Program-made: the position numbers and the translations under genes | The notes under the pieces: model-generated | Database searches by the model: none | What the model saw: only the letters and a program-made list of their open reading frames with translations | What the model was told of the DNA's origin: nothing | Part shown: in pieces, positions 36,679 to 46,222 of the stretch | Numbering within the stretch: position 1 is the stretch's first letter | How the letters are laid out: every line of letters begins with the position of its first letter | Assembly: GCF_018402695.1 (NCBI RefSeq) | Contig: NZ_JAGYIM010000019.1 | Location: forward strand, 124,001-188,000 | From: Arsukibacterium sp. | GTDB lineage: Bacteria; Pseudomonadota; Gammaproteobacteria; Enterobacterales; Alteromonadaceae | Direction of reading: 5' to 3' | Length of the DNA stretch: 64,000 nucleotides

Positions 36679-38406
36679 TTAAAATGGAAAAATCAGCGGG
36701 ATCAGCAGCACACTCAGCACCACATAGGTCAGCGCCACCGGGCCACCGACGATTAAAAAATGTTTAAGTTTATAGCTGCTGGCATTAAATACCATTAAGT
36801 TTGTCTGATAGCCATAGGGCGTCACAAAGCTGGCTGATGCGGCAAAGGCCACCCCCATTACCATTGGCATAATGTCCACGCCCATGCCTTTAGCCAGACT
36901 ATACGCCACCGGAAACATTAATGCCGCGGCGGCGTTATTGGTAATAATTTCAGTTAGCAGATAGGTTACAAGGAATATACCAATAAAGGTGACCATCGGC
37001 GCCTGGCCCGCTAAGGCACTACCAGCAAAGTCGCTGATACTCTGCGCCAGACCAGTATGGCTCATGGCGCTGGCGATACATAGCGCGCTGGTGACAATCA
37101 GCCAAATCTCAACCGGAAAGCGCCGCTTAATCTCGTTAAGGGTTAAACAACCACTAAACAGCAGTGCTGCCAGTAAATAAATAGCAGCCAGCAACAACGA
37201 AGTACCGGTCAGCACCGTGCCGGCAATCATTGCCACAAAGCCCCACCAGGTTAAACGCTCGCGCCAACCGCTGAGCATATGCTCTGGTTCAATTCCCGAT
37301 AACAGGTAAAAGTTCTTACTGATATTATGCCGGCTGGCAAAGTCGGGACCGGTCGCCAGTAGCAAAAAATCACCGGCTTTTAATTCAATTTCACCCAGCT
37401 TACCATTTACCCGCTCACCCTCACGCCGCACTGCCACCACGGCTGCATCAAACCTGGCCCGAAAGCCAGAGCTTTTCAGGGTTTTACCGGTTAGCACCGA
37501 CTCTTCTTTAATAATGACTTCAGTCAGGTTCTGGGTGGCCAGGCCATTTTCATCGGCAAACAAACTAATACCAGCAAACTGCTTCAGCACATTAACTTTA
37601 TGCACATTGCCGGTAAAAATCAGTTTATCGCCGGCTTTCAGCACATCATAACGGGCCACCGGCCGGATCACTTCGCGCTCGCGCACAATCTCGGTTAAAA
37701 ACAGCTCATCTAAATGGCGCAGCCCTGCTTGCTCCACACTCTGGCCGATCAGGGGCGAGTCGGCATTTAGTTTCGCTTCCAGCAGGTATTCGGTAATAAC
37801 GACGTCTTGGGTTTTCTCATCTGGCAGGGCGTAACTCATAATAAACAACACCAGACTACCGCCGGCCAGCACGCCCAGGCCAATTAAGGTAAAATCGAAA
37901 AAGGCGAAACCGTTCTCCCCTGCCTCTACCAGCATGGAATTTACAATTAAGTTGGTAGAAGTGCCAATTAAGGTCAGGGTGCCGCCCATAATGGCGGCAT
38001 AAGACAGTGGAATAAGTAACTTGGTTGGCGCCACTTTTTTATTGGCCCGCACCGCATTTAGCATGGCGGCGACTACAGCAGTATTATTTAATACCGACGA
38101 CGCCAGCGCCGAAAAACCAATAGTGCGCCAGATAGAACCAGGCACCGAGCGGGTAAATAAAAAGCGCGATAAGCGCCTGAGCAAACTGGTTTTTTCCAGC
38201 GAAAACGAAATAAGCACCAGCAACACCAGCGTGGCCAGGCCAGGGTTAGCCGCGTTACGCAGTAACACCGCACTATCAATAAAGCCCAGCGCCAGCAAAG
38301 CCAGCAACATCGCCGCGAAAATACCGGCCGAATGCGCTGAATAGCGCACCAGTGCGGCCACCAGCAGCACTAACAACGCTATCAGCACAAGGGCCGAAAG
38401 GCTCAT
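36679..38406 (-). CDS. SLC13/DASS-type permease with TrkA-C domains (probable sulfate transporter)
   Basis: Inner-membrane transporter of 575 aa. Two membrane halves (about 1-175 and 385-575) flank two cytoplasmic RCK_C/TrkA-C domains (about 200-370; for example [18 protein letters not shown]). The first half has [20 protein letters not shown] and the second [18 protein letters not shown], typical of the CitT/ArsB/SLC13 superfamily. It overlaps the cysN stop by 4 bp and precedes cysC, so sulfate is the best guess for the substrate. Confidence 0.85.
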   Translation of the reverse strand: MSLSALVLIALLVLLVAALVRYSAHSAGIFAAMLLALLALGFIDSAVLLRNAANPGLATLVLLVLISFSLEKTSLLRRLSRFLFTRSVPGSIWRTIGFSALASSVLNNTAVVAAMLNAVRANKKVAPTKLLIPLSYAAIMGGTLTLIGTSTNLIVNSMLVEAGENGFAFFDFTLIGLGVLAGGSLVLFIMSYALPDEKTQDVVITEYLLEAKLNADSPLIGQSVEQAGLRHLDELFLTEIVREREVIRPVARYDVLKAGDKLIFTGNVHKVNVLKQFAGISLFADENGLATQNLTEVIIKEESVLTGKTLKSSGFRARFDAAVVAVRREGERVNGKLGEIELKAGDFLLLATGPDFASRHNISKNFYLLSGIEPEHMLSGWRERLTWWGFVAMIAGTVLTGTSLLLAAIYLLAALLFSGCLTLNEIKRRFPVEIWLIVTSALCIASAMSHTGLAQSISDFAGSALAGQAPMVTFIGIFLVTYLLTEIITNNAAAALMFPVAYSLAKGMGVDIMPMVMGVAFAASASFVTPYGYQTNLMVFNASSYKLKHFLIVGGPVALTYVVLSVLLIPLIFPF

Positions 38407-39824
38407 TTACGGCCTTTTTGCGACAATTCCGGAAAGTGCTTACGCAGCAGCTGAATAAACTCCAGCTCAAAGCTGCTTAAACCGGTTATTTCCTGCTCAG
38501 GCTGAGGTTCAGTCTGGGCAACCAATGCCGCATCGACCATGCCAGCCGCCACCGTCAGGTTGCTTAAGCGGTCAATCACAATAAAGGCGCCGGTTTGCTT
38601 ATTTTTTAAATAAGCATCAAAAGCCACTGCTTCGGTCAGGTTAATATCCACCAGACCTATTTCATTCAAGCCCAGGTTTTGCGCATCGCGCTCTTCCAAG
38701 GTGTTGACATCAATCCGGTGGTGTAGCTTTGCTACTTCGCCACTTACCAGTTTGCAGGCAAACTTAAAGTAGTAATCGCGCTCGGTTTTCATTGGCTGCT
38801 CATGCATCCAAATCAACTTAGCCCGCAGCCGTGATGACACGTGCGCCAGCACATCTTTTTTCACCAGCATATTGCCGCGGCTGATATCAATCTCGTCATT
38901 CAGAGTAAGAGTGACAGCCTGCGGCGCATGCGCCTCATTAAGCTCGCCATCAAACGTGACAATTGATTTCACTGTCGAAATCGTGCCGGCGGGTAACACC
39001 CGAATAGTATCGCCTACCGCCACACTACCCGCGGCAATAGTGCCGGCAAAGCCGCGAAAGTCAGAGTTCGGCCGGCTGACCAATTGCACCGGGAAGCGAA
39101 ACTCCGGGCTGTCGGCCGAGGCACTGATTTCCATGGTTTCCAGATATTGCATTAAGGTTGAACCGCGGAACCAGCTCAGTTTTTCGCTGGGGTTAACCAC
39201 GTTATCGCCTTCCAGCGCCGAAATCGGCACAAAACGGATATCCGGAATATCTAGCGATCCGGCCAGGGTTAAATATTCTTCCTGAATTTCTTTGTAGCGC
39301 GCCTGTGAGTAATCGACTAAATCCATTTTATTAATGGCTACAATCACATGTTTAATACCGAGCAAACTACAAATAAAACTATGACGGCGGGTTTGGGTTT
39401 GCACGCCTTTGCGCGCATCGACCAGAATAATCGCCACATCACAAGTCGAGGCACCGGTCGCCATATTACGGGTGTACTGCTCATGGCCCGGGGTATCGGC
39501 AATAATAAATTTACGCTTATCAGTTGAGAAATAACGATAGGCAACATCGATAGTAATGCCCTGCTCGCGCTCTGACTGCAGGCCGTCAACCAGTAGCGCT
39601 AAATCTACCCGGCTGCCCTGCGTACCCGACTTTTTGCTGTCTTCGGTAATCGCCGCCAGTTGGTCTTCAAAAATCATTTTACTGTCGTGCAATAAGCGGC
39701 CAATTAAGGTACTTTTCCCATCATCAACACTACCGCAGGTAATAAAGCGCAGCAGCTGTTTGTTCTCGTGTTGGTTTAAGTAGGCTAAAATATCTTGTTC
39801 AATTAAGGCGGATGCGTGGCTCAT
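38403..39824 (-). CDS. cysN: Sulfate adenylyltransferase subunit 1 (GTPase)
   Basis: GTPase subunit of ATP sulfurylase, coupling GTP hydrolysis to APS formation. G1 [18 protein letters not shown] near residue 32, G3 [15 protein letters not shown] near 110 and G4 [10 protein letters not shown] near 165 are intact, followed by EF-Tu-like beta-barrel domains. At 473 aa it matches the CysN length, not the fused CysNC. It overlaps cysD by one base and the permease by four. Confidence 0.95.
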   Translation of the reverse strand: MSHASALIEQDILAYLNQHENKQLLRFITCGSVDDGKSTLIGRLLHDSKMIFEDQLAAITEDSKKSGTQGSRVDLALLVDGLQSEREQGITIDVAYRYFSTDKRKFIIADTPGHEQYTRNMATGASTCDVAIILVDARKGVQTQTRRHSFICSLLGIKHVIVAINKMDLVDYSQARYKEIQEEYLTLAGSLDIPDIRFVPISALEGDNVVNPSEKLSWFRGSTLMQYLETMEISASADSPEFRFPVQLVSRPNSDFRGFAGTIAAGSVAVGDTIRVLPAGTISTVKSIVTFDGELNEAHAPQAVTLTLNDEIDISRGNMLVKKDVLAHVSSRLRAKLIWMHEQPMKTERDYYFKFACKLVSGEVAKLHHRIDVNTLEERDAQNLGLNEIGLVDINLTEAVAFDAYLKNKQTGAFIVIDRLSNLTVAAGMVDAALVAQTEPQPEQEITGLSSFELEFIQLLRKHFPELSQKGRK

Positions 39825-40768
39825 CAGAAATAACCCTCCATCTTTTTCTTTTCCATCGAGCCACTGCTATCGTGGTCTATCACCCGGCCCTGCCGCTCTG
39901 ACGTTTTGGTCAGCAGCATTTCCTGAATAATTTCCGGTAAGGTCGCAGCAGTTGACTCCACTGCGCCGGTTAACGGGTAGCAGCCAAGGGTGCGGAAGCG
40001 CACTTGCTTCAGCATTGGAGTCTCGCCATCGTTTAATGGCATCCGCTCATCATCAACCATAATCAGAGTGCCATCGCGCTCGACCACCGGCCGCGCTTTA
40101 GCAAAGTACAAATCGGGAATGTCGATATTTTCTAAATAGATATATTGCCAGATATCCAGCTCAGTCCAGTTCGACAGCGGGAACACCCGGATACTCTCGC
40201 CTTTATCCACCCGGCCGTTATATATATTCCACAGCTCCGGCCGCTGGTTTTTCGGGTCCCAGCGATGGTGTTTATCCCGAAACGAATAGACCCGCTCTTT
40301 CGCCCGCGACTTTTCTTCATCACGCCGGGCGCCACCAAAAGCCGCATCAAACTTATATTTGTCCAGCGCCTGCTTCAGGCTCTGGGTTTTCATAATATCG
40401 GTATGTTTAGCGCTGCCATGACTGAACGGGCCCACATTCATCGCCAGCCCTTCCGGGTTAATATGCACCAGCAAATCAAGCTCGAGCTCGCTAGCCACCT
40501 TGTCACGAAAGGCAATCATTTCCTTGAATTTCCAGGTGGTATCAACATGCAGCAGCGGAAACGGAATTTTGCCCGGGTAAAACGCCTTACGCGCCAGATG
40601 CAGCAGCACAGACGAATCTTTACCAACCGAATAGAGCATTACCGGGTTATCAAACTCGGCAGCTACTTCGCGGAAAATCTGAATAGACTCGTTTTCCAGA
40701 GCCTTAAGGTGGGTCATCCCTTTAGTTTGCATAGAGTTTTGCATAGGGTTTTGCAAAGGCGTTTGCAT
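39824..40768 (-). CDS. cysD: Sulfate adenylyltransferase subunit 2
   Basis: Catalytic subunit that adenylates sulfate with ATP. The PP-loop motif [13 protein letters not shown] lies near residue 46, and [20 protein letters not shown] and [13 protein letters not shown] are conserved. The family-like start would be [12 protein letters not shown] at 40717, but the only good ribosome binding site (AGGAG, 40776-40780) serves the ATG at 40768. The protein therefore probably carries a 17-residue repetitive extension, [17 protein letters not shown]. It is the first gene of the sulfate-activation operon. Confidence 0.94.
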   Translation of the reverse strand: MQTPLQNPMQNSMQTKGMTHLKALENESIQIFREVAAEFDNPVMLYSVGKDSSVLLHLARKAFYPGKIPFPLLHVDTTWKFKEMIAFRDKVASELELDLLVHINPEGLAMNVGPFSHGSAKHTDIMKTQSLKQALDKYKFDAAFGGARRDEEKSRAKERVYSFRDKHHRWDPKNQRPELWNIYNGRVDKGESIRVFPLSNWTELDIWQYIYLENIDIPDLYFAKARPVVERDGTLIMVDDERMPLNDGETPMLKQVRFRTLGCYPLTGAVESTAATLPEIIQEMLLTKTSERQGRVIDHDSSGSMEKKKMEGYF

Positions 40769-40951
40769 AAATCACTCCTGTTGATTCGTTGCCATAGCTT
40801 ACAGAAATAGTCATTGCAGTACCAGATATTAGCTAACGATATACCACCGGCAGTGGCAAGTTAAAGCAGCGGTGTAGACGGCTGCAGCGGCAGAAATATA
40901 CCGCTGAGCGGGGTGAAGGTTCAAGGAATGGTTTGGTATAAGATATGCCGC

Positions 40952-41130
40952 GCGGCTGCGCTGCAGGTGACGAGGCGGCAAAGCCGCCGGTGACTCGCGA
41001 CTTCGTCGCTGGTAACGAGCTGCCGCAGGCAGCAGTAACCGGCCCCCAGGGCCTGGTGACCGCTCGCTATGCGAGCTAGTCACCGTTCGCGTAGCGAACT
41101 CGTCACGGCTTACGCAGTAAGCTAGTCACC
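40952..41130. repeat. Tandem variable-hairpin array 1
   Basis: Eight hairpin units lie between cysD and kpsC, in a 413-bp gap that otherwise shows no gene. Seven clear units have arms/loops GGCGGC-AAA, GCGAC-TTC, GCTGCC-GCA, GGCCC-CCA, GCTCGC-TAT, GTTCGC-GTA and GCTTAC-GCA, each followed by its exact reverse-complement arm. An eighth at 40952-40964 pairs with one G-U. Spacers are 7-9 nt: GGTGACGA-type on the left, TAGTCACC-type on the right. It ends about 50 bp after the kpsC stop in transcription order. Structure is seen directly; function unknown. Confidence 0.93.
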
Positions 41131-41132
41131 GC

Positions 41133-41174
41133 TAAATTATTCACTCCGACCCATTAAATTATTCACTCTGACCC
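41133..41174. repeat. 20-bp direct repeat beside hairpin array 1
   Basis: TAAATTATTCACTCYGACCC occurs twice, at 41133-41152 and 41155-41174, with one C/T difference and 2 bp between copies. It fills the space between array 1 and the kpsC stop codon and is absent from arrays 2 and 3. Confidence 0.9.
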
Positions 41175-41181
41175 TTTTTAT

Positions 41182-43170
41182 TTAAAATCGCCAATAGCGC
41201 TGCAGAAGACGCATCAGCTGACGCTTAATGCCAGGTCGCCGATGTTGGCTGCGCTGTTGCTCCAGCTCTGTGATCACCCGTTCCGGCGTGGTAAAGCAAC
41301 CTGTACTGGTGCTTATATAAGTTGGGTATAACAACAAGGTGGCAGCTACCAGTTCGCTTAGCGCTAATTTACGCTGCCTGCGCTCGTTCGGGTAAATATC
41401 AGTCGTCAGGCCCCACCCTGCGTAAAACGGCTGGCCGTAGCAAGTTACGGCTACCCCACGCAGCAACGCTTCAAAACCGGTAAGTGAGGTCAACGTATGC
41501 ACCTCATCAACCTGACTTAACAAGTGGGCCATATCTTCATTGCCAAGCACTTCATTGCAATATTGGGCGGCTGCGCCACCATCAGCTTCACCCGCCAGGC
41601 GCAGACCAGCCTGGACATCAGGGTGCGGTTTATAAACAATATATGCAGCCGGGTTCGCCGCTCTGACCTGTTGCAACAATGCCAGGTTAGATTTAATGAC
41701 TGGTGAGCCATACCGAATAGACGCATCGCTTTCTACCTGACCGGGCACCAATATCACGCGGTCAGCGTCCGGCCGCCGCCAGCTTCTGCTGCCAACATTG
41801 TATTTCGTTACTTTTAACGCCAGCAGCCGGCCAATCAACTGGGCAGCGCGCTGCCGTTCTGAAACAGTAAACGAATGTGTCGCCAGCAGCTGTTCTAATT
41901 TTGACGGCGTTCTGGCGTCATAATACATGCCTGTTTCATCTACCACCCAGGAAGCCGGTTGCGTTAAGTCAGCGCCCAGGCCAACGGATCGGATAAAACC
42001 ATCTTCCACCCGGATCAGCTTGTCACCCGCTTTAGCACCCCACACCAGCTGCCAGCAACCCTCTGGTATTGCTTGCTTTCTGGGTACAATTTTTACGTCG
42101 CTGCCCTGAAAAAAACGCTTAAACGCTTGTGTTTTCCAGTAAGGTGGCCGCTGCAACCATAAGGGCTGAACAAAGCGGTTTCGTTGCTGACGTTGCAAAC
42201 CGAGCCAGCTGAGCAGTTGCTCCGCTTCACAACGCTGGCCGGTTTCAGGATCCAGATAGCGCGGATAGGCCAGCATTGCCGCATAAACCAGCTGGGTAAA
42301 ACTCACAGGCTGGCGCCGAGCCGGCGCCGTGAGGGCATCGTTCGTCAGGCCCCATCCTGCATAAAACGGCATGCCAAAGGTATATACCGGTTTTTGCCAC
42401 AACAGGGCTTCAAAGCCCATTTGCGACGTAACACAAAAAACGGCCGACGCTTTTTCCAGTAGTGCCGGCGCATGAATATCTTCAGTCAGTACCTGTATTC
42501 TGGGGTGTTGCAACTGCTCTGCAGAAAAATGTCCCTGCTTTTTGCCGGCAAACACATCGGGGTGGATTTTCAGAATAACCTGATGCTGCGGGTAGCGCTC
42601 AAGCGCACTTTGCAGCATTTGCTGAAAACTGGTGCTTGACGCCAAACCATACTCAATAGAGGCATCACCAAAAGTCTGATCCACCACCAACACATAAGGT
42701 TCTGCCGGCACAGCATGTTCCTTACTGTGGTTGTACTTGGAAACCCTTGCCTGGCGCCAGCTACCGGCGAATTGTTCAGCCCGTTGCTGTTGCGCTGCGG
42801 TTAATGGTTGGGCTATTAACGACTCTAAACGCGATGGCGAGCGCGCATCGTAGTAAATACCCACATCGTCCAGCACTATTGAATAAGGCGGACAATCTGC
42901 TCCCAGGCCAACTGAACGTAAAAAGCCGTCTTCAAGCCTTAGCAACGGCAGCTGATGCTCTGCTGCTAACTGTTCACCTTTGCGGGCCGAGGGTTTCTGG
43001 CCCCATACCAGCACAGCATGACCGTTCGCTGCCGGTTGCTGCCAGCGATAACGACACAGAGTGATTGGTGCGTTAGCCAGTAATGCCGTTAAGCCTGGTA
43101 AACGGGCCAGCGCCAGCGACTGGGTAACCAGCACCGTATCAGTATTCAGCCGGTTAATCAGCTCTGACAT
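41182..43170 (-). CDS. kpsC: KpsC-type capsule beta-Kdo transferase (two tandem modules)
   Basis: Cytoplasmic glycosyltransferase of about 662 aa that builds the poly-Kdo linker on lysophosphatidylglycerol for ABC-exported capsules. It has two homologous modules. Each shows RLEDGFLRSVGLGAD / RVEDGFIRSVGLGAD, YYDARSPSRLE / YYDARTPSKLE, a DASI(E/R)YG motif and a KIHPDV / KPHPDV motif, at about residues 80-270 and 380-600. This matches the dual transferase design of KpsC. The start may be 43170 or 43194; both overlap the upstream gene. KpsS and the exporter are not in the window. Confidence 0.92.
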   Translation of the reverse strand: MSELINRLNTDTVLVTQSLALARLPGLTALLANAPITLCRYRWQQPAANGHAVLVWGQKPSARKGEQLAAEHQLPLLRLEDGFLRSVGLGADCPPYSIVLDDVGIYYDARSPSRLESLIAQPLTAAQQQRAEQFAGSWRQARVSKYNHSKEHAVPAEPYVLVVDQTFGDASIEYGLASSTSFQQMLQSALERYPQHQVILKIHPDVFAGKKQGHFSAEQLQHPRIQVLTEDIHAPALLEKASAVFCVTSQMGFEALLWQKPVYTFGMPFYAGWGLTNDALTAPARRQPVSFTQLVYAAMLAYPRYLDPETGQRCEAEQLLSWLGLQRQQRNRFVQPLWLQRPPYWKTQAFKRFFQGSDVKIVPRKQAIPEGCWQLVWGAKAGDKLIRVEDGFIRSVGLGADLTQPASWVVDETGMYYDARTPSKLEQLLATHSFTVSERQRAAQLIGRLLALKVTKYNVGSRSWRRPDADRVILVPGQVESDASIRYGSPVIKSNLALLQQVRAANPAAYIVYKPHPDVQAGLRLAGEADGGAAAQYCNEVLGNEDMAHLLSQVDEVHTLTSLTGFEALLRGVAVTCYGQPFYAGWGLTTDIYPNERRQRKLALSELVAATLLLYPTYISTSTGCFTTPERVITELEQQRSQHRRPGIKRQLMRLLQRYWRF

Positions 43171-44111
43171 GTCAGTGCCCGGATATGTTCGCATTTCTCT
43201 GCCGCTGCCCGCTGCATCGCTAACCGCTTGTCCGGTTCATTCACCAGCATTTGCACCGCTGCCACCCAACTATCTGGTTTATTGGGTAGTAACAAACCGG
43301 TGGTTTGATCGGTCACCACCTCACTGTAAATACTATCTTCGGTATACAAGCCGACACCACCAGCCCGGCTAATGTCAAAAAATTTGGTATACGCCCGGGC
43401 GTTATTAAAATTACCTGCCAGCAGTGGTGCCAGGCCAATATCACGCCCGCCCCTGGCCAGCAGCGCCTGATAACTTGGCCAGCTCATCGGGTGCAATACA
43501 TGTACCCTGTCTAACATGCGATAGCGTTTATTAACTTCGCTACCACCAATAATCTCAAAACTGACCTGTGGCAACAGCTGCAGTATTTCTGCTACAACCG
43601 GGTACAGCCAGGCAATCTCCAGGCGGTGCGAAGCCGAGCCATGATAAAACATGGTTAATTGTTCGGTGCTTTGTGCTGGCGAGCAGGCTTGCACCAGGCG
43701 GGGCTGCCATTGCTGATATTTTGCCTGCAAATAAGGGGTCGACACCCACAGCTCAGCCCCGACGGCTTTTAACCACTGGCGCCGGCTAAATGCCAGCCGG
43801 GTCAGTTTATACTGATACCGCCACGGCAAGCCCTTGAACGCGGCCAGATCAAACAAGTCATCATCCATAAAATAACTGATCTTGCTGATTTGCGAGCGGT
43901 GTTGCTGTACCCAGCGTAACCAAATTTTTGACACGTAGCGCACAAATACCAGCACCACTTGCTCACCTGTGGCTAATTTTGGTGGATTAACAAAATTAAA
44001 GTATTCAACCGGCCCGCCCAACGCGACCAGTTCCGGTGCCACAAAAAAATCGGTAGAAGGATTCGTTCGCTCTTCTACTACTAATATCCGGGTAACGCTC
44101 AACTCTGCCAT
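43158..44111 (-). CDS. Glycosyltransferase family 1/4-like protein
   Basis: Predicted glycosyltransferase of 317 aa. Sequence cues are YFMDDDLFDLAAFKGLP near residue 85, the MFYHGSASHRLEIAWLYPVV stretch near 150, and GLAPLLAGNFNNARAYTKFFD near 228, where a donor-binding site is expected in GT-B enzymes. It overlaps the genes on both sides (13 bp), so it belongs to a tightly coupled capsule operon. Sugar and linkage cannot be predicted. Confidence 0.8.
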   Translation of the reverse strand: MAELSVTRILVVEERTNPSTDFFVAPELVALGGPVEYFNFVNPPKLATGEQVVLVFVRYVSKIWLRWVQQHRSQISKISYFMDDDLFDLAAFKGLPWRYQYKLTRLAFSRRQWLKAVGAELWVSTPYLQAKYQQWQPRLVQACSPAQSTEQLTMFYHGSASHRLEIAWLYPVVAEILQLLPQVSFEIIGGSEVNKRYRMLDRVHVLHPMSWPSYQALLARGGRDIGLAPLLAGNFNNARAYTKFFDISRAGGVGLYTEDSIYSEVVTDQTTGLLLPNKPDSWVAAVQMLVNEPDKRLAMQRAAAEKCEHIRALTCQS

Positions 44112-46222
44112 GGTTTAGTAACTTCCGGTGCCGGACTTATTCTGAAGTCCGGCGTTTTAGAATTCAAATTTGGGTTATAAAACGGGTCACCCTGCATAAT
44201 ACCGGCCCAGCGCTGCCGCATATACTCAGCTTCCTGTGCCGCCCGGCGCTGCTTGACCGGGTTGTCATCTTTGCCGCGTGACACCGACTCATAATGGTAC
44301 AACTCGGCCAACGGCGTATATATAACCCGCTTGCCCTGCTCTCGCACCTTTAAACAATAATCGACATCGTTAAAGGCCACGGTTAAATCCTGCTCGTTTA
44401 ACCCGCCCAGCTGCAAATACAATGCTTTTGGCGTTAACAAACAGGCGGCGGTAACTGCAGATAAATCCTGTGACACCACGGCCCGGGCCATATAACCAGG
44501 CTCTTCAGCCGCCAGCCGAAAATGCATGTGGCCGGCACAGCCCCCCACGCCTATCGCATCGCCGGCGTGCTGCACCCGATTATCAGCAAACAATAAGCGG
44601 GCGCCAACCGCCCCCACTGCTGGCTGTTGCAACTGACCGACCAGCTGGCTTAGCCAGTCGGGTCGTATCACTTCAGTATCGTTATTCAACAAGCAAATAA
44701 ACTCGCCGCGGGCTTGTTCAACCGCAAAATTATTAATCGCCGAATAGTTAAACGGCGCATCATAGCGCAATATCCTGACCCCCGGATGTTGCGCCATCTG
44801 CTGCATGTATGCCAACGTTGCCGGGTCATCGCTCTGATTGTCGACTATCAACACTTCAAAATCGGGGTAATCAGTACGCTGTATCACGCTATCAATACAA
44901 GGCTGCAATACTGCCAGCATATTGCGGGTTGGCACAATAATACTTACCTGTGGCAAAGGTGCAGCTGGCTGGTAATGAATGTCCAACTGCCCCCAACGGT
45001 TTTGCTTAACCTCAGCGCTAAGCTGCAAACTGGCAAAATGCTGCTGTAGCAGGCGGGCGTCGGGCAATAACACCGTAGTCTGGGGCTGGTGATACAACAC
45101 CGCCGGAATATGGCCGGTAGACTCAGCCGTTAGCGTTGCTTCTATACGCAGCAACAACCCATAGCTGCCCTCTGCAGTTGCGTGGTCAAGCCAACCCGCT
45201 GCCAGCAGCTTATCAACCGTTATACGCAGTGCCCCGCCAATATAATGACCACTGCGGCAAAGCTCAGGGTTCCAGTCCGGTTTAAACTGCGGCTGGCAAC
45301 GTTGCCCGCCGGCATCAAGCACATCATGGTCTGAGTAACAGACAGCAAAACCCCGAAACCGCGGGGCCAGTAACCAGCCCAGCGCATGTTGTGCCAGGGT
45401 AACACCAGCCGGCAACAGCAACGCATGCTGATAGCTGGCCAGTTGCCGGGCAATCTCTGCGGTATTATCTTCTCGCAACACATAAGCCGGCACTGGATTA
45501 TGCTGGTACAACGCGGTAACAGACTGCACAGAGTGTTGCACATCCGCCTGGCTACAGCTGGCAGTGGGATAAATCAGTACCGCCAGTGATGTCGGCGTTT
45601 GCCATTGTTTTAACGCCCTGAGCAGCTGTTGTTTACTAGCGCCAGTTAAGGTATCAAACCGCGCCAGCCACTCCGGGTATGGCAACGTTGGCGCACTGGC
45701 TTTTAACTGGCCAATACGCTGATATAGAGCGCTCACCCCGTGTTTAAATAAACCAGGGGTAATCGCTGCCCGGGCCCGTTCAGCCGCAGTTGTCTGCTTA
45801 AAATACATTGCCACCCGGCGCCACATTCGCCACAGCCGTTTAAGCTCTGACAACGGTTGCAGTGTAACGGCGTGCAAAATAAAGCGCCCATCAGTGGTTA
45901 ATGGCCGCAGCGCCACACCAGTTGCGCCTGCTGGCACCGCCACAACTTCATTAATCACGCCCTTTAGCGACATCGGCAAACCAACCAGTGATGATTCAGC
46001 ACCACTAAACTCCAGCTGCACACCGGGCTGGCCATCAAGTAATTCAAGTTGCGCGGTGATCGCCAGCCAAGATGTTGCCGGTAGCGGCATGACAATCCGG
46101 CTCAGTTCACTGCCATGCCATATCTGTTCAGGGCTCAGCTGCGGGCTTTGCAAACTAGCATTCTCTATCTGCGGCTTAACTTGCAGTATCTCACTGTTAT
46201 TAAGGCTCAAGCTGTTTCTCAC
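44099..46222 (-). CDS. GT2 glycosyltransferase with extended N-terminus
   Basis: Protein of 707 aa. The C-terminal half is a GT-A family 2 domain (VSIIVPTRNMLAVLQPCIDS near residue 427, CLLNNDTEV near 520, a downstream NDVDYCLKVREQGKR). Residues 180-400 resemble a degenerate second GT2 domain (YSDHDVLDAGGQR near 295, but no clear N-terminal nucleotide-binding strand). The first 150 residues may be a carbohydrate-binding beta domain. It overlaps neighbours by 13 and 23 bp. The substrate is unknown. Confidence 0.85.
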   Translation of the reverse strand: MRNSLSLNNSEILQVKPQIENASLQSPQLSPEQIWHGSELSRIVMPLPATSWLAITAQLELLDGQPGVQLEFSGAESSLVGLPMSLKGVINEVVAVPAGATGVALRPLTTDGRFILHAVTLQPLSELKRLWRMWRRVAMYFKQTTAAERARAAITPGLFKHGVSALYQRIGQLKASAPTLPYPEWLARFDTLTGASKQQLLRALKQWQTPTSLAVLIYPTASCSQADVQHSVQSVTALYQHNPVPAYVLREDNTAEIARQLASYQHALLLPAGVTLAQHALGWLLAPRFRGFAVCYSDHDVLDAGGQRCQPQFKPDWNPELCRSGHYIGGALRITVDKLLAAGWLDHATAEGSYGLLLRIEATLTAESTGHIPAVLYHQPQTTVLLPDARLLQQHFASLQLSAEVKQNRWGQLDIHYQPAAPLPQVSIIVPTRNMLAVLQPCIDSVIQRTDYPDFEVLIVDNQSDDPATLAYMQQMAQHPGVRILRYDAPFNYSAINNFAVEQARGEFICLLNNDTEVIRPDWLSQLVGQLQQPAVGAVGARLLFADNRVQHAGDAIGVGGCAGHMHFRLAAEEPGYMARAVVSQDLSAVTAACLLTPKALYLQLGGLNEQDLTVAFNDVDYCLKVREQGKRVIYTPLAELYHYESVSRGKDDNPVKQRRAAQEAEYMRQRWAGIMQGDPFYNPNLNSKTPDFRISPAPEVTKPWQS

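Noticed and set aside
40829-41083. Reading frame of 84 codons across array 1 on the minus strand
   Set aside because: It translates the hairpin repeats and has no domain-like sequence; it is a by-product of the GC-rich array.
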